Shown piece by piece: positions 58,127-64,000 of a stretch of 64,000 bases of DNA. The position numbers and the translations under genes were made by a program. Below the pieces are notes generated by a model. It worked only from the letters and a program-made list of their open reading frames with translations, searched no databases and had not been told where the DNA came from. The stretch is from Mesorhizobium sp. Root554 (lineage in GTDB: Bacteria; Pseudomonadota; Alphaproteobacteria; Rhizobiales; Rhizobiaceae). Position 1 is the stretch's first letter. Every line of letters starts with the position of its first letter. Where the stretch lies: the NCBI RefSeq assembly GCF_001427025.1, contig NZ_LMGA01000001.1, positions 1,773,884-1,837,883 on the forward strand, in the 5' to 3' direction.

Positions 58127-58141
58127 AAATGATATTAATTC
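58127..58141 (-). promoter_or_regulatory. Shared 15-base motif, site 1 (upstream of sulfatase 2)
   Basis: Read on the minus (coding) strand it is GAATTAATATCATTT, identical to the sequence at 59095-59109 in front of the CUT1 importer and in the same orientation relative to the gene it precedes. It ends 84 bases before the sulfatase ATG. Probable binding site of the LysR regulator encoded between the two. Confidence 0.65.
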
Positions 58142-58167
58142 CGGTCCGCCATTCCTGCCAGGAATAG

Positions 58168-59064
58168 TCAATCGATCTCGGCGCTGGCGATCTTTGGCAA
58201 AAGCTCGAGTGCGCGCCGCATGATGGGGATGCGCTGCGAGGACTGCCGGAACCATGCCCCTGAGGTGAAGTTCCAGATCGGCTGGCTCAGCGTCAGCCTT
58301 TCGATCCCCACCTTCGCCGCCACGCTCTTGAGCGAGGTCGGCGCCAAGGCCAGAAGATTGGATTTGCGGATGATGGAGAAGCTGGAATCGACATCGTCAA
58401 CCGCCGCCACGATGCGCGGCGTGGCCAGTTTGAAACGGCCGAAATAGGCATCCAGATACTGGGTGACCAGCGCATCACGCTTGAAGATCACCCACGGCTT
58501 CCCCTCCAGCGCGGCAGGCGGCACGACGCCTTTGCCGGCAAGCGGGTTGGTGGCGCAGCAATAGGCCGTCAGTTCCACTTCGAACACCTCGCGCCTGTCG
58601 ATGCCCTCCGGCGGGTTGCTATGGAAGGCGCCCAGCATCAGGTCGACCTCGCCATCGACGAGCTTCGCCAGCGTCGAGCCGGCGACATCGAAGTCGAGCG
58701 TGAAGGCGGTCTCGGGAAATTCGGCAATCAAATGCCGGACCAATGAGGGAGCGACGAGCATGTGATAGGCCGCCCCGGCGCTGATATGGAAATTCGAGAC
58801 CGAGCCGGCGCTGATCGCCTGCGCCTCCTCATGCGCTTGACGGTAGTGCATCTCGATCGTCTGCGCCCTTGCGAACAGGGCCTGCCCTACCTCCGTCAGC
58901 ACCATGCCCTTGGTGCTTCTTTCGAAGAGAGTGGCCTTGAAGGTCTGCTCCAGCCTGCGGATGGTTTTGGTCAGGGCCGGCTGCGTCAGCCCGATTCGGC
59001 CGGCGGCTGAGGTGAGGTTTCCAGCCCGGGCAACAGCCAGGAACGCGCGCAGTTCTCTATCCAA
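58168..59064 (-). CDS. LysR-family regulator of the sulfatase 2/CUT1 importer unit
   Basis: A 298-residue LysR protein. N-terminal helix-turn-helix NLTSAAGRIGLTQPALTKTI (residues about 16-35), effector domain from about residue 90 (SNFHISAGAAYHMLVAPSLV). Start is TTG 59064 with a GGGGGG run about nine bases upstream; no ATG fits. It is divergent from the importer and lies upstream of, and on the same strand as, sulfatase 2. The shared 15-base motif occurs on each side of it, so it probably controls both. Effector unknown. Confidence 0.9.
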   Translation of the reverse strand: MDRELRAFLAVARAGNLTSAAGRIGLTQPALTKTIRRLEQTFKATLFERSTKGMVLTEVGQALFARAQTIEMHYRQAHEEAQAISAGSVSNFHISAGAAYHMLVAPSLVRHLIAEFPETAFTLDFDVAGSTLAKLVDGEVDLMLGAFHSNPPEGIDRREVFEVELTAYCCATNPLAGKGVVPPAALEGKPWVIFKRDALVTQYLDAYFGRFKLATPRIVAAVDDVDSSFSIIRKSNLLALAPTSLKSVAAKVGIERLTLSQPIWNFTSGAWFRQSSQRIPIMRRALELLPKIASAEID

Positions 59065-59094
59065 AATAATATTCCCCCCGGTTATCGCAATGTA

Positions 59095-59109
59095 GAATTA
59101 ATATCATTT
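59095..59109 (+). promoter_or_regulatory. Shared 15-base motif, site 2 (LysR/importer divergent gap)
   Basis: GAATTAATATCATTT lies 31 bases from the LysR start and 55 bases before the importer ATG, the classic position for a LysR recognition site. The same 15 bases occur at 58127-58141. It has an imperfect dyad and T-N11-A character. Confidence 0.65.
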
Positions 59110-59164
59110 CTAATCGCGAACGTAAGCCGGTAGCCTTGCGGTTTCATGGGAGGAGAAACACACA

Positions 59165-60517
59165 ATGGCCTGGAAATCCAAGCTCGCTTTAGCAGCCACG
59201 ACTGCCCTGATCATATCCGCCTGCCCGGCCTCGGCGCAGGACAGTTTCGCCGATGTCGGCAAGCAGGAGCCGATCACCATCCTGATCAACGCCTCACCCT
59301 GGTACAACGGTTTCGAAAAGGTTGTCGGCCTCTATGAGGAGCAGACCGGCAACAAGGTCAATCTCGAGGTGACACCTTTCAACGGCATGCTGGAAAAGGC
59401 GCGATCGGCGGTCCGCAGCGGCACCAGCCCGCTCGACCTGATCAACGTCAACGCCACCAACTCGACCGAATTCTACCAGGCCGGCTACATCGAGCCGATG
59501 AAGGAGATCGACCCGTCCTTCGAAGTGCCGAAAGAGGTTCTCGGACTGGACGACGCCGGCTGCTGGGACGAAGCCAAGAAATACCGCATCTGCTCGAGCG
59601 GCAAGCTGATGGGCTATACGCCCAACGGTAATGTGCAGCTGTTCTACTACCGCAAGGATGTGCTGGATGAAAAAGGCCTGAAGGTGCCCGTCACCTTCGA
59701 TGACATCATCAAGAACTGCGCCGTTTTGCAGAACCCGCCGGAAAGCTATGGCTATCTGCAGCGCGGCGAGCGCGGCGATTCCATCCAGTACGACTTCATG
59801 GCCTACCTGCTCGCCTATGGCGCCAAGCCGGTCGCCGATCCCGCCAACGGCGACTATACCGTGACGATCAACAGCCCCGAAGCCAAGGCAGCGCTCGACA
59901 AGTTCATCGAAGTCGCCAAGAAGTGCAGCCCGCAGAACTATGGCACGCTCGGCCAGGGTGAACTGATCCAGCTCCTGCAGACCGGCAAGGGAATGCAGGC
60001 GCACGCCGTCGTGGCCGCTTTCCCCAATTTCGACAATCCGCAGAAGTCCGCCGTGGTCGGCAAGATAAACGCCGCGCCGCTGCCGCGTGCCACGCCTGAG
60101 GGGAAGCCCGGCGTTGCGATCGGAAGCTGGGTCTTCATGATCCCCAAGAACGCTTCCGATGCGGGCAAGAAAGGCGCTGTCGCCTTCTCAAAATGGTTCC
60201 TGACCTACAAGGCGCAGTATGAATATGCCCTTGGCGGCGGCATCCCGGTGCGCACCGACGTCTTCACCTCGGATCTGAAGGACAAGCCGGAATTCCGCTG
60301 GATGCCGGCCTATCTGGACGAGATCGAATATGGCGTGCAGGTCTATGGCTATGTCGAGGCGCCGGCGGTCAGCGAGGCTGTTGGCCTTCGGCTCAACCAG
60401 GCCCTGGTCGGCGAGATGACTCCCGCCGTCGCCTTGAATACGCTGGCCGAGGACATGAAGGCGATCTTCGAAAAGGGCGGCCGCAAGACAGGCACCTTGC
60501 CGCCTCTGGCCGACTGA
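59165..60517 (+). CDS. Carbohydrate ABC transporter (CUT1), extracellular substrate-binding protein
   Basis: A 450-residue SBP_bac_1-type protein. Signal peptide KSKLALAATTALIISACPASAQ, cleavage after residue about 22; the cysteine in SACPA is not a clean lipobox. Mature features: DKFIEVAKKCSPQNYGTLGQ, and VAIGSWVFMIPKNASDAGKK, the usual CUT1 hinge. AGGAG lies upstream of the ATG. First gene of a binding protein, two permeases, ATPase operon. The LysR motif upstream links it with sulfatase 2, so its cargo may be a sulfated sugar. Confidence 0.92.
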   Translation: MAWKSKLALAATTALIISACPASAQDSFADVGKQEPITILINASPWYNGFEKVVGLYEEQTGNKVNLEVTPFNGMLEKARSAVRSGTSPLDLINVNATNSTEFYQAGYIEPMKEIDPSFEVPKEVLGLDDAGCWDEAKKYRICSSGKLMGYTPNGNVQLFYYRKDVLDEKGLKVPVTFDDIIKNCAVLQNPPESYGYLQRGERGDSIQYDFMAYLLAYGAKPVADPANGDYTVTINSPEAKAALDKFIEVAKKCSPQNYGTLGQGELIQLLQTGKGMQAHAVVAAFPNFDNPQKSAVVGKINAAPLPRATPEGKPGVAIGSWVFMIPKNASDAGKKGAVAFSKWFLTYKAQYEYALGGGIPVRTDVFTSDLKDKPEFRWMPAYLDEIEYGVQVYGYVEAPAVSEAVGLRLNQALVGEMTPAVALNTLAEDMKAIFEKGGRKTGTLPPLAD

Positions 60518-60525
60518 TCTCTCCC

Positions 60526-60549
60526 GGTGGCCGCCGCGCGGCGGCCACC
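60526..60549 (+). other. Intercistronic stem-loop between binding protein and permease genes
   Basis: GGTGGCCGCC (60526-60535) and GGCGGCCACC (60540-60549) form a perfect 10-base stem with loop GCGC, 8 bases after the binding-protein stop. No T-tract follows; the operon continues at 60581. Probably a 3' stabiliser or partial attenuator. Confidence 0.75.
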
Positions 60550-60580
60550 CTCTCATTCCAGCTTTGCGGAGGGTCCCGTC

Positions 60581-61495
60581 ATGAGTCTATCGACGCCATC
60601 TGCCCGCAGACAGGGCCTCAGCGATTTCATCGATCGCCATTTCAAGCTGCTGACACTGGCGCCCGCGCTGATCGTGCTGGTCGCCCTGACCCTCTACCCG
60701 ATCGCCAACCTGTTCGTCATGGCGGTCTCGACGATCCGTTTCGAGTCCGGCGGTGAGATCTGGGCCTTTACCCCGCTGATCAATTTCAAGCAGTTGCTGA
60801 ACGACCAGATCTTCCGCATCGCCTTGTGGAATACGCTCCTGTTCGCCATCGCGTCGGTGGCCATCGAGATGGTTCTCGGTCTCGGCCTTGCCATCCTGGT
60901 CGGCTCGATGACGGCCTTCAAGGGCGTCATGCGGACCGCGCTCATCATCCCCATCCTGATGCCGCCGGTCGCCATCGGCTCGATGTGGAAGCTGATGTAC
61001 AGTTTCGATTTCGGCGTCCTCAACCAGATCGTCACCGGCATCGGCTTCGCGCCCGTCAACTGGACAGGATCGCCGTCGCTGGCGCTGTGGTCCGTCGTCA
61101 TCGTCGATGTCTGGCACTGGACGCCGTTCGTTTTCCTCATTCTTTTCGCGGCCGTCGAGGGGCTGCCCAAGGAAGTCATCGAAGCGGCGCGCATCGACGG
61201 CGCCAGCAACCGCGACCTGATCTTCAAGATCATCATACCGCTGATGATGCCGGCTATCGTCGTGGCGCTGCTGTTCCGCACCATCCTCGCCTTCAAGGTC
61301 TTCGACGAGGTGTTCCTGCTCACCTCCGGCGGGCCGGGCACGTCGACCGAGGTCGTCAGCCTGCATTTGAACAAGGTGTTCTTCCAGCAGAACGACCTCG
61401 GCTACGGCGCCATGCTGTCGCTCGCCATCATCGCCGCCACCATCGCTTTCCTGTGGGTGGCGCGCAGCGCCAGCGCCGCGCTGGAGAAACGCTGA
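60581..61495 (+). CDS. Carbohydrate ABC transporter (CUT1), permease 1
   Basis: A 304-residue MalF/UgpA-type permease with about six membrane segments and the EAA coupling motif EVIEAARIDGASNRDLIFKI near residue 205. ATG 60581 follows GGAGGG by about seven bases. Its stop overlaps the second permease start by one base. Together they form the membrane channel of the importer. Confidence 0.93.
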   Translation: MSLSTPSARRQGLSDFIDRHFKLLTLAPALIVLVALTLYPIANLFVMAVSTIRFESGGEIWAFTPLINFKQLLNDQIFRIALWNTLLFAIASVAIEMVLGLGLAILVGSMTAFKGVMRTALIIPILMPPVAIGSMWKLMYSFDFGVLNQIVTGIGFAPVNWTGSPSLALWSVVIVDVWHWTPFVFLILFAAVEGLPKEVIEAARIDGASNRDLIFKIIIPLMMPAIVVALLFRTILAFKVFDEVFLLTSGGPGTSTEVVSLHLNKVFFQQNDLGYGAMLSLAIIAATIAFLWVARSASAALEKR

Positions 61496-62325
61496 TGCTG
61501 GTTCTGCGCGGTTATTCGCGGCTGGCCGGCATCGCCCTGCTCAGCCTTGGCGTCTTCGTCATCCTGGCGCCGTTCCTGTGGGTGGCGCTGCAATCGTTCA
61601 AGTACGAGATCCAGATCCTGCAGGGATCGTGGAATTTCGAACCGACGATGTTCAACTATGTTGACGTGCTCTACTCGCGCCGTTCCGACTTCCTGAGCAA
61701 CATCTGGAACAGCCTGATCGTCGCCGGCGTCTCGACCCTGTGCGTGCTGGTGGTGGGAACGCTCGCCGCCTATTCGCTGAGCCGGCTCGCCTGGAGCGGC
61801 TGGATACGCAACCTCTTCCTCGGCTGGACGCTGATCTTCAACATGATCCCGCCGCTGACGCTGGTTGGCCCCTGGTATCTCATCTTCCGCCAGATCGGCA
61901 TGTTCGAAACGCTGGGCTCGCTCATCCTCACGCACATCACCCTGCATCTGCCGATGACGGTGTGGATGATGATGGCCTACTTCAAGGAATTGCCGAAGGA
62001 GATCGAGGAAGCCGCGATGGTCGATGGCTGCCGCCGCATCGATGCCTTCTGGCGCATCTCGCTGCCGCTGGTGACGCCGGGCCTCATCGCCGCCGGCGTG
62101 CTGGCGTTCGTCTTCTCGTGGAACGAGTTCTCCGTGGCGCTCAACCTCACCGGCCGCGACACCGCGACGGTTCCGGTCGCCATCGCCCGGTTCGCCCAAC
62201 AGTACGAGGTACAGTACGGCCAGATGGCCGCCGCCTCGATCCTGTCCACCATCCCCGCGCTGCTGCTGATGTTCTTCGGCCAGCGTTTCGTCGTCCAGGG
62301 CCTGACCATGGGCGCGGTCAAATAG
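61495..62325 (+). CDS. Carbohydrate ABC transporter (CUT1), permease 2
   Basis: A 276-residue MalG/UgpE-type permease. The EAA motif EIEEAAMVDGCRRIDAFWRI lies near residue 170, after ITLHLPMTVWMMMAYFKEL, and FVFSWNEFSVALNLTG near residue 205 is characteristic. It starts at ATG 61495 (TGATG with the permease 1 stop) and ends 13 bases before the ATPase gene. Confidence 0.93.
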   Translation: MLVLRGYSRLAGIALLSLGVFVILAPFLWVALQSFKYEIQILQGSWNFEPTMFNYVDVLYSRRSDFLSNIWNSLIVAGVSTLCVLVVGTLAAYSLSRLAWSGWIRNLFLGWTLIFNMIPPLTLVGPWYLIFRQIGMFETLGSLILTHITLHLPMTVWMMMAYFKELPKEIEEAAMVDGCRRIDAFWRISLPLVTPGLIAAGVLAFVFSWNEFSVALNLTGRDTATVPVAIARFAQQYEVQYGQMAAASILSTIPALLLMFFGQRFVVQGLTMGAVK

Positions 62326-62338
62326 GAGGAAAGCGCAG

Positions 62339-63394
62339 ATGGCCGAAGTCCAGCTGAGGAATGTGCAGAAGCGCTATGGCACCGTCGATGTGATCCGCGG
62401 CGTCGATCTGACCATCGCCGATGGCGAGTTCGTCGTGCTGGTGGGTCCCTCCGGCTGCGGCAAGTCGACCCTGCTGCGGATGATCGCCGGGCTGGAGGAA
62501 ATCTCCGGCGGCGAGATCGCCATCGGCGGGCGCGTCGTCAACGACCTCGAGCCGCGTGAGCGCGACATCGCCATGGTGTTCCAGAGCTACGCGCTCTATC
62601 CGCACATGAACGTGGAGAAGAACATGGGCTTCTCCATGGCGCTGCGGAAGGAAAGCACAGACAGCACCCGCGCCGCCGTCGAGGACGCGGCCACTTCACT
62701 GGCGCTGAAGCCTTACCTCGACCGCCTTCCGCGCGCTCTCTCCGGCGGCCAGCGCCAGCGCGTCGCCATGGGACGCGCCATCGTGCGGCGGCCTAAGGTG
62801 TTCCTGTTCGACGAGCCGCTGTCGAACCTCGACGCACAGCTTCGCGTGAAGATGCGCACGGAAGTGCGCAAGCTGCACCAGCGCCTCGAGGCGACCTCGG
62901 TCTACGTCACCCACGACCAGGTCGAAGCCATGACCATGGCCGACCGCATCGTCATCCTCGACAAGGGCAAGATCGCGCAGGTCGGTTCGCCGCTGGAACT
63001 TTACGACAGGCCGGCCAACCGCTTCGTCGCCGAGTTCATCGGCTCGCCCGCCATCAACGTCATCCCGGCCGAGACCGACGGCAACCGCGCCGCCATCTCT
63101 TCGGGCGACGAGCGCTTCGAGATCAGGCTGCCCTCTGCGCCGTCCGAAAAGGCAATCGATGTCTGCATCCGCCCCGAACATCTGCGGCGGGTGGACAGCG
63201 GCGGTATGCCGGTCACCGTGCAGGTTATCGAGAATCTGGGGGCCGAAACCTATGTCTTCGTCGATGTCGACGGCCTCGATGTCTGCTGGCGCATCGCCGG
63301 CCGGCCCGATGTGGCGATCGGCGACCGGATAAGGCTCGGTTTCGATCCGGAGCGCGTGCATCTGTTCAGCCGCGAAACCGGCGCGCGGCTGTAA
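62339..63394 (+). CDS. Carbohydrate ABC transporter (CUT1), ATP-binding protein (MsmK/UgpC type)
   Basis: A 351-residue ATPase: Walker [11 protein letters not shown]-loop VFQSYALYPHMNV, signature LSGGQRQRVAMGRA, Walker B VFLFDEPLSNLD and H-loop YVTHDQVEAM. A C-terminal TOBE/OB regulatory domain starts near residue 240 (EFIGSPAINVIPAE). AGGAGG-like sequence precedes the ATG. Such ATPases can serve several sugar importers. Confidence 0.94.
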   Translation: MAEVQLRNVQKRYGTVDVIRGVDLTIADGEFVVLVGPSGCGKSTLLRMIAGLEEISGGEIAIGGRVVNDLEPRERDIAMVFQSYALYPHMNVEKNMGFSMALRKESTDSTRAAVEDAATSLALKPYLDRLPRALSGGQRQRVAMGRAIVRRPKVFLFDEPLSNLDAQLRVKMRTEVRKLHQRLEATSVYVTHDQVEAMTMADRIVILDKGKIAQVGSPLELYDRPANRFVAEFIGSPAINVIPAETDGNRAAISSGDERFEIRLPSAPSEKAIDVCIRPEHLRRVDSGGMPVTVQVIENLGAETYVFVDVDGLDVCWRIAGRPDVAIGDRIRLGFDPERVHLFSRETGARL

Positions 63395-63423
63395 ACCGCT
63401 TCCCCCGGCAGAGCGGGCCTGGG

Positions 63424-63456
63424 CGCGGCAGGGCCATTCTTCTCAGCCGTGCCGCG
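63424..63456. terminator. Weak hairpin in the convergent gap
   Basis: CGCGGCA (63424-63430) and TGCCGCG (63450-63456) can form a 7-base stem with a 19-base loop between the ATPase stop and the convergent LysR stop. No T-tract; possibly a bidirectional transcript end. Confidence 0.3.
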
Positions 63457-63457
63457 G

Positions 63458-64000
63458 CTAGCCATCCACCAACGCGCCTCCCATAAATTCCCGGCGGGCG
63501 CTCCCGGCCTCCGTCTTGATGAAGTCAATCAGCGCGCGGATACGCGCCGCTGACGACAGGTCCCGATGGCAGACGCACCAGTAATCCCGCTCGAGACAGA
63601 TATCCTTCGCCAGCACCGGCACGAGTTCAGGGTGCGCGGACGCCATGAAGTGCGGCAACACACATAATCCAATTCCGCGCAGCACGGCATGAAGCTGCGC
63701 ATGTATGCTCGAGCTTTGGTAGGTTGCGCGCAGGCCCGGCAGAATTTCCCGGTGATAGTCGAGCCCCGGCGTGAAGATCATGTCTTCGATGTAGCCGATC
63801 ATGCGATGCGCCAGGAGATGCTCGCGTTTCAGGATCGGCGTATGCTGCTCCAGGTAGCTCCGCGTCCCATAGACGAACAGCCGATAGGTCGCGATCTTTT
63901 CATAGTGGTAGAAATCCGCCCGTGGCGAGGTCAGGGTGATGGACATGTCCGCCTCGCGGCGCGACAGCGACACGATCTGCTGGATCGTCACGAGTTCGAT
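63458..64000 (-). CDS. LysR-family regulator, C-terminal part (5' end outside window)
   Basis: The frame continues past the right edge and lacks its start. About 181 codons are visible, corresponding to the effector domain of a LysR regulator (MSITLTSPRADFYHYEKIATYRLF, GLDYHREILPGLRATYQSSS, then GIGLCVLPHFMASAHPELV). The closing helix ALIDFIKTEAG is typical. The DNA-binding part lies beyond base 64000. It is convergent with the CUT1 importer and need not regulate it. Confidence 0.88.
   Translation of the reverse strand: MELVTIQQIVSLSRREADMSITLTSPRADFYHYEKIATYRLFVYGTRSYLEQHTPILKREHLLAHRMIGYIEDMIFTPGLDYHREILPGLRATYQSSSIHAQLHAVLRGIGLCVLPHFMASAHPELVPVLAKDICLERDYWCVCHRDLSSAARIRALIDFIKTEAGSARREFMGGALVDG

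Overview
The window is GC-rich, densely coded chromosomal (or megaplasmid) DNA of an alphaproteobacterium. It most resembles the Rhizobiales, with a Mesorhizobium/Phyllobacteriaceae-like flavour. This is inferred from the gene complement (many ABC importers each paired with its own GntR, LysR, IclR, LacI, SorC or ROK regulator, a pca/pob operon with an aromatic-acid ABC importer, trehalose genes next to a glucosidase and a family 4 glycosyltransferase) and from codon use. No rRNA, tRNA, CRISPR array, insertion sequence or prophage gene was seen. Most of the window looks like accessory carbon catabolism, with a few housekeeping genes (efp, epmA).

Layout. (A) 1-2856: a GntR/FadR regulator cut by the left edge, a YeiH-type exporter and its LysR regulator. 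(B) 2860-9062: a leftward ribose-type sugar ABC importer followed, after a clear terminator, by SMP-30 lactonase, KDPGal aldolase and KDGal kinase, the lower De Ley-Doudoroff route for galactose/galactonate. (C) 9278-10992: EF-P and its lysyl-transferase EpmA, divergent. (D) 10989-17144: OtsB, a membrane-anchored OtsA, an amylo-alpha-1,6-glucosidase-like enzyme and a glycosyltransferase. (E) 17243-30501: an IclR regulator facing a 12-kb rightward operon holding a five-gene aromatic-acid ABC importer, then pcaD, C, H, G, I, J, F, B and pobA. It takes 4-hydroxybenzoate or protocatechuate to acetyl-CoA and succinyl-CoA. (F) 30550-31633: two small singletons. (G) 31658-42101: two leftward operons of carbohydrate dehydrogenases, epimerases, a KbaZ-like protein and a PfkB kinase, facing a LacI regulator. 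(H) 43221-49829: another ribose-type importer, a SorC regulator, a LacD-type aldolase and a ROK kinase fused to a P-loop kinase. (I) 50164-58042: a ROK repressor, a sulfonate-type importer, a sulfatase, a true formylglycine-generating enzyme, a 50-codon ORF and a second sulfatase. (J) 58168-64000: a LysR regulator, a CUT1 carbohydrate importer and a second, truncated LysR gene.

How the parts may work together. The least described part is 50-63 kb. Two sulfatases without export signals, one formylglycine-generating enzyme and two importers suggest that intact sulfate esters are taken up and desulfated in the cytoplasm. A perfect 15-base sequence, in the same orientation relative to the downstream gene, lies in front of both sulfatase 2 and the CUT1 importer. 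It ties them to the LysR gene between them. The neighbouring sugar kinases, aldolase, epimerases and dehydrogenases (31.6-49.8 kb) could process the freed sugar, but that link is inference.

Other structure: every place where a solute-binding-protein gene is followed by its permease gene (three cases) carries a strong stem-loop without a T-tract. Several divergent promoters carry long palindromes that fit the regulator beside them.
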